Source of the DNA: JAYUDN01 sp043739785
GTDB taxonomy: Bacteria > Patescibacteriota > Gracilibacteria > BD1-5 > UBA2023
Length of the DNA stretch: 15,966 bases
Assembly: GCA_043739785.1 (NCBI GenBank)
Contig: JAYUDN010000011.1
Location: 1 to 15,966 of the forward strand
Direction: 5' to 3'
Part shown: positions 1 to 8,096 of the stretch, piece after piece
Layout: each line of letters opens with the position of its first letter
How positions within the stretch are numbered: position 1 is the first letter of the stretch
The notes under the pieces: generated by a model
Told to the model about the DNA's origin: nothing
The model's input: the letters and a program-made list of their open reading frames with translations, nothing else
Databases searched by the model: none
Position numbers and translations under genes: made by a program

Positions 1-821
1 CTCGCAATAAAACACTGTGTCGTAGGATTTCCCGTATTACTTCCCACATACTCGAAGCTCGTATAGTCTACCTCTCGACGATTATTAGAAGCGGTAGAAC
101 TATGGAAGAAGCAGGCATATGCGATGGTAGTAGTATTATAATTCTTCACTGTGACATTCGATGTTCGGTTCCCTACAGGGCAATTGATAGCGTGAGTATA
201 TGATAGACCTACTGCCCATCATACTGTACCTGTCGATCAGGCTCATGGTGTGACACTCGTAAGTACCTTTGTCTCCCAGTGGCTATATGTTCCATCTGAT
301 GCAGCGAATATGATATTATCCCCTATAGCCCATCAGGTAATATCGTTCACGATTGCCGACGTAGCTGATACTGCGAGGTTCGAGGTGATTATATAGGTAT
401 TGATCGTCTTTGTTGCACCACAGAAATACGCATTTGCTCATTCACCTACGTACAATCCCCACTTGAAGTTTGCCATCGTAGCTGAATAATTCAGTATGAG
501 TGTCGCGGTGATTCCTACAGGAATAGGATCACTTGTCGATCGACGTCACCAGTCTATAGTTACAGTTGTAGCTGTTCATATTCTGAGATCTCATTTTACT
601 GTCAAAGAAGTACTCACAGTTCTGGAAACCTTGAGTGTTCCATTCACGACGATACCTGTTGATGTATCATCTCCATATTCTCATCCTGCCTCATCGTATG
701 TGACTACGGTAGCGAGGGAACAAACGATAGAATTTCATCATGCGGAAGGTGGCTTTACCCCACCAGCCCACGTTGTTCCTGCGGAGAATAGTCATGTAGT
801 GAGTGAGGTATAGACTGCCAT
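1..821 (-). CDS. Tail-spike / adhesin with G8-like beta-rich domain, partial (runs off left edge)
   Basis: Read with UGA as Gly, 273 codons are open from ATG 821-819 to the window edge, with about 12 UGA codons. The N-terminus (MAVYTSLTTGLFSAGTTW, then GG and PPSAGG) resembles the start of many phage and bacterial beta-solenoid surface proteins. Residues about 150-215 have the pattern of a G8-type domain: W-x-x-GD-x-I-x-x-A, then WETKVLTSV, then LSYTH and VGNRTSNVTV. By family analogy it binds or cuts a host-surface polysaccharide at the tail. No catalytic residues are visible in this part. Its first 67 bases overlap the end of the preceding gene in another frame; the start is kept because the conserved N-terminal motif lies in the overlap. 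Last gene of the tail operon seen here. In the standard code it would be broken into fragments. Confidence 0.78.
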
Positions 822-1219
822 AGGAGTTCTTGGGTTTTAAGTTTTTCTATTATGCGATGGGTATCTTTATTTTCTATTTTTATCTTTTTGATCAAGAGGC
901 TTTGCTGTTGTCGTAATTCTCTTTGTATTCTAAAATCATTATCTTTTATATTTTTCCTTCTTTCTATACTATCTTCAAGCCTTTCTTTTGCTGATATATG
1001 CTCTCATTCTAGTATTTCTTGTCGTCTCTTGAGGAGATCATCCCTAGTGATACCATAATTGATACACCAGTACTCTATTATCTCGTGATCATGTTCCATG
1101 GAATTAGATATTTTTTCTTGTTCTTCTCATGAGATTTTTTCTCCGAGTATTTCAAGTTTGCGAATAAAGCCTATCTCGGAGAGAATAATATTATTTATAA
1201 GGATATCTCGTTCAGTCAT
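755..1219 (-). CDS. Hypothetical coiled-coil protein, 154 aa
   Basis: With UGA as Gly this is a 154-codon frame ending in TAA, with two in-frame UGA codons (ISGEEQ and LEGEHI). It is very rich in Lys, Glu, Arg and Ile. Residues about 60-125 are a charged stretch with heptad-like spacing (KERLEDSIERRKN, then ELRQQQSLLIKKIKIEN), so a long coiled coil is likely. No signal peptide or membrane segment is visible and I do not recognise a family. The ATG overlaps the stop of the upstream 88-aa gene by one base (TAATG), which suggests translational coupling. Its last 67 bases overlap the tail-spike gene. Position among tail genes suggests a virion accessory protein or an assembly chaperone for the spike; that is inference from context only. 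Confidence 0.72.
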
Positions 1220-1485
1220 TATGGTTGATATTGAGCAATTAAAGTATTCACCTCATCGAGTCGCCTCATATTTTCCCTCATATTGAGAGAATCAGGACAG
1301 TTCTCTCGTGACCAATTGAGAAGGTATTCATCCGATGGAGGAGTTACTTCTTCGAGTCTTCCCTTCTCTTGTTGGAGATTGTAGAGTTCTATGGGTACAG
1401 TTAGTTTTCATACCTGCTCCATGATCGATCGAGGGATGAGTGTATCATCGATATAGAATGTTCAGTTTTCGGTGGTGATTTCCAT
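1219..1485 (-). CDS. Hypothetical protein, 88 aa
   Basis: An 88-codon frame under code 25 ending in TAA, with two UGA-Gly codons (TENGTF and EQVGKL). The protein begins MEITTENGTFYIDDTLIPR, then carries a mixed helical region and a polar C-terminal part. No motif, signal peptide or membrane segment is recognised. The start ATG follows the TAA of the 65-aa gene with no gap, and its stop overlaps the next ATG by one base. This tight packing with the neighbouring small frames is the main evidence that it is a real gene. Function is unknown; context suggests an accessory tail or fibre-assembly role. Confidence 0.68.
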
Positions 1486-1683
1486 TTATCTATAGGGATT
1501 AAGTGTCTTTCGAGCTATGATATAGGCGACTTCTTCTCGAAGATTTTGTATGACTCAGGCAAGCTGATCCATTTCTTCCTTGAGAAGCTCCGCTTCGTGA
1601 CCATGAAGATGTCACCCACTTCTGAGGAGTTGGTCATACTCAATCTTTCTTTCCGTGAGTTCTACAAATTTACACATAGACAT
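1486..1683 (-). CDS. Hypothetical helical protein, 65 aa
   Basis: A 65-codon frame ending in TAA with two UGA-Gly codons (RSGGHLHG and LAGVIQ). The C-terminal half (ELLKEEMDQLAGVIQNLREE) is strongly helical and looks like a short coiled coil. A Gly/His-rich turn (SGGHLHGHE) separates it from a charged N-terminal helix. No family recognised. The ATG lies one base after the stop of the 57-aa gene and the TAA is immediately followed by the ATG of the 88-aa gene, so these small frames look translationally linked. Too short to name. Confidence 0.63.
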
Positions 1684-1684
1684 A

Positions 1685-1858
1685 TTATTGATCTGAAGAA
1701 GTAGTAAATGGACGAGCTCATAAGTATCATTCGCCAGATATTTCTTCTATGTTTTCCTCTTCGAGGATTCTGCGAACTTCTCTCGGTGTGAGTTTTTGTC
1801 TCACGAATGTTTCGACATGTTTCGGTAATGTTCCATCTTCGTATTTGAGTTTGTCCAT
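1685..1858 (-). CDS. Hypothetical protein, 57 aa
   Basis: A 57-codon frame ending in TAA with two UGA codons near the C-terminus (EGYLGARPF). The N-terminal 45 residues are charged and likely helical (VRQKLTPREVRRILEEENI), with a Pro-Arg-Glu turn; the last 12 are polar and probably extended. No family recognised. It starts 28 bases after the phospholipase-like gene and ends one base before the next ATG. The reading depends on code 25 only for its last 14 residues. Confidence 0.6.
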
Positions 1859-1886
1859 ATAAAAAATTATTTATAAAGTAGTCTTA

Positions 1887-2297
1887 TTATATTCAAGAAT
1901 TGTACATTTCATAGAGATTTTTATTATAAACTTTTTTCCCTTCCTCTGAAAAATGTACTGATGCGAATACTCAGTAGGAGATGGCGATGCGGCTATACCA
2001 TTTTGCCCAATACAATAGCTGATATGTTCAGGTAGCAAGACGTAGGTTCGATCGAAAGAATCATAACTGGAATGCCCACTCAATATCATGTCTACTGCAT
2101 AGACATCGAAAATCCTGAAAGAGCTGATTCCCCTTTTCTTCATCAAATCATTCAAGGGCTTCGCAAAAAACCGTGATAAACTTATCAAGGTTCCTACCTT
2201 TTGATCCACATCCATTACAGAGTCAGGTATTCTCCAGGGCTAGTCATTGCTCTGGTAAAAGTTTATATCCGAGGATGAGGTCAATCGTTCGAAGCAT
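1887..2297 (-). CDS. Phospholipase-A2-like small phage protein, 136 aa
   Basis: Only code 25 reveals this gene: seven UGA codons are read as Gly. Near the N-terminus is a Cys pair with glycines (CNGCGSKG, residues about 27-34), and near residues 75-85 the sequence CSRHDIEWAF, which fits the C-x-x-H-D core of phospholipase A2-type proteins. The rest (RSNLRLA, AKWYSRIAISYG, FASVHF) resembles a small phage family I recall, with a Cys-x-x-His-Asp motif and a Tyr/Arg-rich C-terminal helix. By that analogy it could act on membrane lipid during entry or release; activity is inferred, not shown. Upstream is a 105-base gap with an AGAAGGAGATAG purine stretch 23 bases before the start, a run of nine T, and a weak hairpin. 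A 114-aa standard-code frame overlaps it (stop 1871, start 2215); I treat that one as a shadow because it has no recognisable motif. Confidence 0.7.
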
Positions 2298-2402
2298 ATA
2301 CTATTTACTAAAAAAAAACTATCTCCTTCTGACACTTCTAATTTTAGTAGTGTCTACTACTGACTGATATATAGAATTAATAACTGCGATAAGTACCATA
2401 TA

Positions 2403-2783
2403 TTAACGGGTAAATGATGATGCAATAGTTACAGCAGTCTGTGCAACGAGACCATTCGTAACGACTACACGGTATATTGGATATGTAACAGGGATAGAGA
2501 GAATAAGTGGAGTACTGAGTACTAGAGCGCTCAGCGCTACATTGTTCCATGTCGTACCATTATAGGATCACTGAATTACTACACCATTAGCAACAGATGC
2601 CTGATCGGCAATTAGGCTAATATTGAATGTAGAATATAGGGTTTGCCATACGACTCCAGGCGTAGCTACTAGGGTATTCGGGATTGGGTTAAATCGAGCA
2701 TCACGTGATGCTCCTAAGAATACTCCAGAAATTCCAAGTGGAGTGACTGTCTCAAGATATGCGGGGAAGATTTGTTCTGTCAT
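2403..2783 (-). CDS. Small tail-associated beta-sandwich protein, 126 aa
   Basis: A 126-codon frame ending in TAA with one UGA-Gly (VVIQGSYNG). After a short N-terminal arm (MTEQIFPAYLETVTPLG), residues about 35-120 alternate hydrophobic and polar residues like a beta-sandwich. The features STFNISLIADQAS, QGSYNGTTWN and YPIYRVVVTNG are typical of the small discoidin-like or F5/8-type modules often found in phage tail and receptor-binding proteins. A role at the tail tip or in host binding is inferred from this and from the position just after the fibre gene. No Shine-Dalgarno sequence is visible. A run of seven C lies 5-11 bases upstream of the start. Confidence 0.72.
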
Positions 2784-2819
2784 GGTTTGGGGGGGTTATT
2801 AATTTAAGTTATAGATTTA

Positions 2820-4538
2820 TTATACATTTATAATTATTGATTGTCAGGTTATACCAGTAGAGCCATTAGCTCATGCACCACTTCATAATCACGCTGCTCA
2901 ACCAGTAAGTGTTGCTGTCCATGGGGTTCCTGAATTATATACAAGATAGAATAGTCATCCAGATCCTCATGATCCACCACCACCTCATGCTCCCTGACTC
3001 GCTCATGCGGATCCTACTGCACCGATACCACCAACTGCAGAAATTGTCCCAATACCTGCTATTATATTAGCAAATATCATAATAATTCCCCCATTACCAC
3101 CAGATCATCCACCATTACCACCATTATTTCCTGAACCATTACCATTTCACCCCCCACCACCACCTGACGATGGCATAGTACCATATGTAATATAATTTAT
3201 AATTCCTCTAGCAGGAAGTATAAGTTGTGCTAAAAGATTTGCTAGTGAATATTTTATATTATAGAGAACACCCTGTGTTGCTACTCAGGCGACCCCTCAT
3301 GGTCAGCCACCACCAGTGTTAGCTCATCAAAATGGAACCCCACCAGGACCTCATGCCGGTGCAGTTGTTCCAGTTGTAGCATATGATGGAGACACTGAAA
3401 CTCATGCTCATCACGATCATCATATCGCACCACCAAAACCACCAGCCCCACCAGTCCCTCATCAATTATTAATACCACAAGTACCAGTATTAAGTGCTGC
3501 TCATCATGTAGCTCCACTTGCCGCATTACCTGTGCGTATAATTTTAGCAGTTCCTGATAGCGTCATCGTTCCATTTGAATATATAGCATATCCATTTGGA
3601 TTTATGGATATGCCTGTATTTACTGTGAGATTGATGGTATAGATATCACGTGTCATTGTATAGACATTTCCTGATGGAACCATACCGAGAATAGTTGTAG
3701 CCCCATCAAAAACGATAGAGCCATCGATCCCATCTCATTTTGAATAGTATGACCCCATTTGAGCTGGTGATAGTGCAAGTGCTGCTCCCGTGTCTCATAT
3801 TTGGGTATTGGATTGCATTTCGGGAATCGTTGGTAATTCTACTTTTCCTGCCACCGTAGTACTCGCATTGACGGTCTCTATAGGGAGTACTCCCCAATTT
3901 ACAGTAGTACCATTCGTAATGAGTGCTTTGCTAGCATTGCCAGCCTGAGACGGAAGAGCTCAGGTCAGAGCTACAGTAAAATCAATAAGGGATTCTTTGG
4001 AGAATCGATAGACGATACTTGTAATAAGTCCAGCAAGAGTAGTAACTACTGCTTTGATATTCCCAGTGTTTGATGTATCTACTGATATGGTATTTGTATT
4101 GAATATATACTTTATATAATTCGTAGCATTATCAGTAAGGGTTAGGTTTGTATCTGCAACTGCTACTTGATTCCCATTATAAAGAACATATCATCCCCAT
4201 ACTTTAATATTGAGTCATCCGGTTTTCTCGACATAAAATGCCTGAGAAATCATATCAGAAAATGTATTGAATATCTCAGCGACATCATTTATTTGAATAG
4301 CCTCAGTAGATGTATGGCCTTTAGGAGAAATACGATTCTCACTTCGTACATAGATTGTACTCCCAATGACATCATGAAAATACATGACCTCTCTTTGGGT
4401 AGAGATATCAGGTGAAACAACAATGAATCCATTCGTGTATATAGGTGGAGTTGTCACCGTAAAATTTATATCTCATGTAGCATTTACGGGAGACGTGATA
4501 GTAGATTTATACTGGTTTTGTACTTTAAGTTGTGGCAT
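2820..4538 (-). CDS. Glycine-rich tail fibre / adhesin, 572 aa, about 32 UGA-Gly codons
   Basis: The frame is open for 572 codons only if UGA is Gly. Residues 1-120 look like a beta-rich attachment domain (FIVVSPDISTQREVMYF). Near residues 235-270 is a common fibre linker motif (ASTTVAGKVELPTIPEMQ, then GAALALSPAQM). From about residue 335 to the end is a glycine-rich domain with runs such as INNGGGTGGAGGFGG and GGGGGSGGSGG, in which UGA mixes freely with GGN, including tandem UGA-UGA pairs at 3501-3506. This resembles the polyglycine-rich sandwich domains of phage adhesins such as the T4-like gp38 tip. The start 4538 is seven bases after the nozzle gene stop. Likely the receptor-binding fibre. 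The glycine-rich part is the strongest single proof that UGA means Gly and not Trp. Confidence 0.88.
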
Positions 4539-4544
4539 AGTTGA

Positions 4545-6617
4545 CTAGTTAGTATTACTAGGATCGAAATATTGTTTTGGTGGAGATAGAGTAATTTTTA
4601 AATCTATCTGAGATATATAAAAGAGACCCCCATTCTTCCCTGATATACGAAATTTTAATAGATTCACTGAATCTGAAGCAAATTGTGAATGTCTCATGAG
4701 TGGTACTGATATTGTACTCAGAAAACCTCAGGATCAAAACATATGTTCACCAATATTTCCTTCTCAGATTTGTTGAGAGGTAATAGGTACTGCAAATACA
4801 CTGATATCTTTTTGTTGTTTCTGACTATTTTTATTATTAATGGCCATATATACATCGAGGTATACTGATTGATTGTAGTTTTCAAACAGCATATAAATAT
4901 CTGTCAATGTTTTTGTGGTAAATACATCATCAAGATCAATCTCTTTTGAGGTAATATACTGATTAAATATAGTTGCTTGTCCTGTTCCAATTGCCACATC
5001 CGTAAGAGTCTCTCTATCAAAATAACGGACTATATCAGTATTATTATCGGGCATATATATAATTCAGTTCTCCTGTGTGATGCTCGTTGGTCTTAATCCA
5101 GTATAGATACTCCAAAAGTTATAGAGTGTATCAAGTACACAGAGGTATCCTGTCGTAGCACTATCGGGTTGAGCATACATATACATTCTCCTTCCATCAA
5201 AACCAAAACAAAATGCGGTAGCAAAAGTCGAGGTATAGTTTTTTATATCTTCTGCTACGTTGAGTCTTACTCCGACAACCCCATTGATTGTCTCATTTAG
5301 GGAGACAATAGTTTTCTGTGTACTAAATAGGTATACATCATCCCCAGTATTTATATACGCATCCTTCAGTCAACCGAATGTCGTAATGTGTCGATCCACT
5401 ATGAGCGTATATGGTACGCTGAATACAAAGTTTGTTCAGATAGTAACAAGTCGTGTTTTATACTGGAATATATCGACGACTGACCCATTTCCACCTAATG
5501 TAAGAGCTGTAGTAAAGTTGAAAAAGAAAGGATTACCAGGAAATCCCCCAGTATAATAGAGAGTTCCCCCTTTATAGGTCCAGCACTGATTTACAAAGAG
5601 TACCAGTTTCTGTACCGTTTCAGAAGATGATAACGCTGCAACTTGTCTCAGAGAATCTGTGACGTATCCAGTATAATGAGCAAGAGGAAGTATACCATCA
5701 TAAAATAATTCTTGCTGATTCGTCGTACCTCGACAAATCATGAGGATATCTGATATAAAATCACAGATTTTGTAGGTTATTCCCGCAGGCAATGCTGTAA
5801 TAATACCAGATCATCCAAGAGTATACTCCGTTCCAGCAATATCGTATGATATAATAGATGCATAACATCATTTATATACTCCGCTCGTCACAATAAGAAT
5901 TTTTCCTACGTTATTCGTTGAATTGAGTGTGTCAGAAGCGTCTCTTTTTACTTTCTCTGGTCCTGTTGCTACAGTAGATGATGTTCGTGAGGTTGGATTA
6001 CTATCAGAAATAGCCCAGTATGTAGCGTTTGTTAGAGGGGTAAAGTTCGTATGACCAAGGATACAGTTATAAATCACGCCAGAGAGGGTGACACGATCAC
6101 TTATAACATAGGCTGTCGTACTGCTCCATGGTCGAATATTAAGAACTGGTACCTTTTGTATAGAAAAATCCACATCCGTCGTACCAATAGGAGTAAGTGA
6201 TATCCATGTAGATCCATTCAGGTAGTAGAGTTGGTTATCAAAAGTACGATAATGCCTTCTTATCCCGAGTCGATCGATATAAAATATCTGTTTCCCATTT
6301 CATCCAGTAAATATAGTCCAATATGTAGTGTTTGGTGGAGTAAAGTTTATGTGCCCGAGGATGCATTTATAGCTAATGCCAGAGAGGGTGACGATATCTC
6401 CTATAATATAGGTAGTTACTGCGGACCAGCTAGAGATCAGTGTATTCCCTGTTCGTAATGTACCTGCTCGAGGACGTAACATAGGTCTATCCTTCTCAAT
6501 AAATCATGAATCAGAAGTACGGTTTGAGAGGTTACAGTTAAAAACCTCATCAAAGAAGTTAGAATACTTTTCATTAAAGCGAATCTGGATGATTTTTGTG
6601 GGATCAACGACTGCCAT
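4545..6617 (-). CDS. Tail nozzle-like (tail tubular B / stabilization) protein, 690 aa, with two carbohydrate-binding-like inserts
   Basis: A 690-codon frame under code 25 ending in TAG, with ten UGA codons. The body (residues about 210-690) is rich in beta strands and contains propeller-like repeats, for example FGFDGRRMYMYAQ, then LDTLYNFWSIYTG, then NGIIYMPDNNTDIVRYF. This pattern and the position right after the adaptor fit the beta-propeller nozzle proteins of short-tailed phages (T7 gp12, P22 gp10). Residues about 64-105 and 164-205 are two related modules of the pattern W-x-x-x-T-x-Y-x-x-x-D-x-V-T-L-S-G-x-x-Y-x-C-I-L-GH-x-NFTP-x-x-x-TYW, which resembles carbohydrate-binding modules of the CBM5/12 type. 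The start overlaps the adaptor stop (TAATG). The nozzle role is inferred from context and general pattern; the two modules are seen directly. Confidence 0.78.
6003..6128 (-). repeat. Second CBM5/12-like module within nozzle gene
   Basis: Encodes a 42-residue module from WSSTTAYV to WAIS. It shares with the module at 6303-6428 the core VTLSG, Y-x-C-ILGH, NFTP and TYW. The two copies start exactly 300 bases apart and are also alike in DNA (CACCCTCTCTGGC is shared), so they probably arose by internal duplication. Confidence 0.8.
6303..6428 (-). repeat. First CBM5/12-like module within nozzle gene
   Basis: Encodes a 42-residue module from WSAVTTYIIGD to WTIFTG, the partner of the copy at 6003-6128. 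Aromatic residues are conserved at both ends and a Tyr-x-Cys lies in the middle, as in chitin/cellulose-binding modules. The assignment rests on pattern only. Confidence 0.8.
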
Positions 6618-7207
6618 TATATGCGATGATTACGAGAAAGTATCCGTGTTTGGCGGGGCGTCGGATTCGTAATACGCTGAGCTAATAAGTTCAATTCTGC
6701 ATTAGCAGCTCCAAGTTTGGCTGATGATTTATCATAGTATTTAAGGTCTTTATATCCATACATGATAGAGAGATCGATTAGGACCTGCTCAAATTGCGGA
6801 GGCATAGCTAAATTACCAGATGTAGTTGTATTAAGCTTATCTGGAAGCTTAACATACAGAATAGAATATGTTCCTACCTCATTGGCAATCATTTCATTAC
6901 CATCAATACAGATAGCATTCGTACGTAACTCTGGAAAGAACCAATCTGCCTTACTGAGAATATGAATATTTACATTTCCATTTACTCAGAGAGCCTTGAC
7001 GGCATACGTAATCGTCTTTGAGATGAGTGGGGTGGTATATATAACTACCTGTGTATCAATAAGGAATGGAAAATCTCGATACGATGCTATATAATTCGAG
7101 GCGGAATTTATATACCGTACAATATCTGTTTCGGAATGTGCTTCAGTAGAGAAAAAAGATCCGAGCTCCTTCTGAATTGCATCTGTGATAACCGCTTGTG
7201 AGATCAT
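6617..7207 (-). CDS. Head-tail adaptor / connector protein, 196 aa
   Basis: A 196-codon frame under code 25 with one UGA-Gly (VKALGVNGNV), ending in TAA. The N-terminal half is helical (AVITDAIQKELGSFF, then DIVRYINSASNYIASYRDFPFL), as in head-tail connector proteins of the gp6/gp11-like adaptor type: a first helix, then an Ile/Asn-rich helix with a following YRDF-type motif. A middle beta part (KTITYAV, WFFPELRTNAICID) and a C-terminal helical tail follow. Position directly before the nozzle-like gene, overlapping it by one base (TAATG), fits an adaptor ring between portal and tail nozzle. The start ATG at 7207 lies directly after a T6 tract that follows a hairpin (7214-7241). The adaptor function is inferred from length, fold pattern and gene order. 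Confidence 0.72.
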
Positions 7208-7241
7208 AAAAAAGGTATAATATTTATGAAAACATTATACC
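7208..7241 (-). terminator. Hairpin plus T6 just before the adaptor start (possible attenuator)
   Basis: On the minus strand GGTATAAT (7241-7234) pairs with ATTATACC (7221-7214) across a 12-base loop and is followed by T6 (7213-7208), which touches the adaptor ATG. The loop is long and the stem AT-rich, so termination would be partial. The same TATAAT can be a -10 box. Confidence 0.4.
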
Positions 7242-7260
7242 GATTTTACTATGAAAGCAA
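7234..7260 (-). promoter_or_regulatory. Possible internal promoter before the adaptor gene
   Basis: TTGCTT (7260-7255), 15-base spacer, TATAAT (7239-7234) on the minus strand. The spacer is one base shorter than in the other promoters here. The start point would fall inside the hairpin loop, so a transcript from here would escape the hairpin terminator. Confidence 0.35.
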
Positions 7261-7262
7261 GA

Positions 7263-7772
7263 CTATTTGATATGTCCCGTATTGGTAAGGAATTCAATCA
7301 TACCCGCCTTCGTCTTTTTAACTGCTGATATATCCAGTTTATTCGTATTTGCGAATGCTTCAAGCTGTTCTACGCTGAGTGTATCTACCCAATCCTTGAG
7401 AATAACTGGTACATCTACTTTCACTTCGACATTCTGGGTAATCATTTTGACTTTAAGGGTCGGATCTTCCTCAGTAATCTTGAACATATTCGTATTTGCA
7501 ACAACACGTACAGGCTTCCCTTCATATTGGAATGTACCACCAGAGTTATATATACGCATCCAGTCTACACGGAAGTCATCCTCATCAAGTTCTAGGTATC
7601 CATTGTTAAATACGATATCATATGTATAATCACGATCATCTTCAGCCTTTGTTCGACCCTGACTAATCTTTGCTTTTGGAAAGTATATAGGTGTTTCACG
7701 AAACTGAAGTTCTCCATCAAGTCGGATGATATAAAAAGTAATCTTTTTCTTTTCTGTGGTTGTATTTGCCAT
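7263..7772 (-). CDS. Head-associated protein with C-terminal HeH/SAP-like motif, 169 aa
   Basis: A complete 169-aa frame ending in TAG with no UGA codon although it has eight glycines. The N-terminal 120 residues are a mix of beta strands and acidic loops (YLELDEDDFRVDWMRIY, GTFQYEGKPVRVV). The last 40 (LSVEQLEAFANTNKLDIS, then KKTKAGMIEFL) match the helix-extended-loop-helix pattern of SAP/HeH/Rho-N type motifs that occur at the end of several phage head and head-tail proteins. It has its own strong promoter (7807-7834). Absence of UGA, as in the capsid gene, and a private promoter suggest high expression. A head decoration or completion role is inferred; I do not recognise a named family. 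Confidence 0.75.
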   Translation of the reverse strand: MANTTTEKKKITFYIIRLDGELQFRETPIYFPKAKISQGRTKAEDDRDYTYDIVFNNGYLELDEDDFRVDWMRIYNSGGTFQYEGKPVRVVANTNMFKITEEDPTLKVKMITQNVEVKVDVPVILKDWVDTLSVEQLEAFANTNKLDISAVKKTKAGMIEFLTNTGHIK

Positions 7773-7806
7773 ATAGGTAATAATTAGGAAGTAATTTAGT
7801 GATTGA

Positions 7807-7834
7807 AGTATATGGTATTTTTTAGTAATTGCAA
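7807..7834 (-). promoter_or_regulatory. Sigma70-like promoter for the tail operon
   Basis: On the minus strand TTGCAA (7834-7829), a 16-base spacer, then TATACT (7812-7807). The expected start is near 7800, giving a leader of about 28 bases without a Shine-Dalgarno sequence before ATG 7772. It lies just after the terminator of the small RNA unit. Confidence 0.75.
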
Positions 7835-7845
7835 ATAAAAAGTGA

Positions 7846-7876
7846 AATAAAAAATCACCTGCATAGCAAGTGATTT
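7846..7876 (-). terminator. Rho-independent terminator of the small RNA unit
   Basis: On the minus strand AAATCACTTGC (7876-7866) pairs with GCAGGTGATTT (7862-7852): 11 base pairs with one G-U, a 3-base loop, and a T-rich tail. Confidence 0.85.
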
Positions 7877-8019
7877 ATTTATAGAAACTATCAGGATCTG
7901 TCCATCATCTGATGGGCTCGCAGTGACCTCCGCAGGTACTGGAATACATTATTTCTACCCCTTAACCCCGAGGAAGGGACAATATCTTATGTGACAATGG
8001 TATATGATCACATTCGACC
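7846..8019 (-). ncRNA. Candidate structured non-coding RNA, about 170 nt
   Basis: Between the capsid terminator and the next promoter is a self-contained unit with a promoter (8026-8053) and a strong terminator (7846-7876). Its predicted transcript has a chain of hairpins on the minus strand: ATGTGA/TCACAT (8013-7989), CCCTT/AAGGG with inner CC/GG (7978-7959), CAGTACCT/AGGTcACTG with loop GCGG and one bulge (7941-7921), CCATC-AGAT-GATGG (7915-7902), and the terminator. The middle is more GC-rich than the surrounding genes. A 24-codon frame (7949-7875, MYSSTCGGHCEPIRGW and on) also exists with an AAGGGG eight bases before its ATG, so a tiny peptide gene is the alternative. I favour RNA because four hairpins in a row besides the terminator are hard to explain by a peptide. 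I match it to no known RNA family. Confidence 0.6.
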
Positions 8020-8025
8020 GGGAAT

Positions 8026-8053
8026 AGTATAAGACTATGCATAATAAAAGCAA
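8026..8053 (-). promoter_or_regulatory. Sigma70-like promoter of the small RNA unit
   Basis: Minus strand TTGCTT (8053-8048), a 16-base spacer, TATACT (8031-8026). The -35 box overlaps the foot and T-tail of the capsid terminator. Start expected near 8019. Confidence 0.65.
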
Positions 8054-8085
8054 TAAAATACCAGGGGTTACCTGGTATTTTATTG
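8043..8085 (-). terminator. Strong terminator after the major capsid gene
   Basis: A perfect 15-base inverted repeat: CAATAAAATACCAGG (8085-8071 on the minus strand) and its complement at 8065-8051, with a 5-base loop, followed by CTTTTATT. It is 12 bases after the capsid stop codon. A-rich flanks mean it could also work on the plus strand. Confidence 0.88.
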
Positions 8086-8096
8086 TCTGATAAAGA

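Noticed and set aside
1871..2215. 114-aa standard-code frame on the minus strand
   Set aside because: No recognisable motif; the overlapping 136-aa code-25 frame carries a Cys-x-x-His-Asp pattern and fits the gene spacing.
2319..2399. 26-codon minus frame between the beta-sandwich and phospholipase-like genes
   Set aside because: Short, low complexity, and overlapped by a hairpin; no support beyond an ATG.
3281..3642. Pro/His-rich plus-strand frame and Val/Leu-rich minus frame across the fibre gene
   Set aside because: These are other-frame readings of the repetitive glycine-rich coding sequence.
7875..7949. 24-codon peptide frame with two Cys inside the small RNA unit
   Set aside because: Possible, with an AAGGGG upstream, but it is covered by hairpins that better explain the segment; kept as the alternative to the RNA call.
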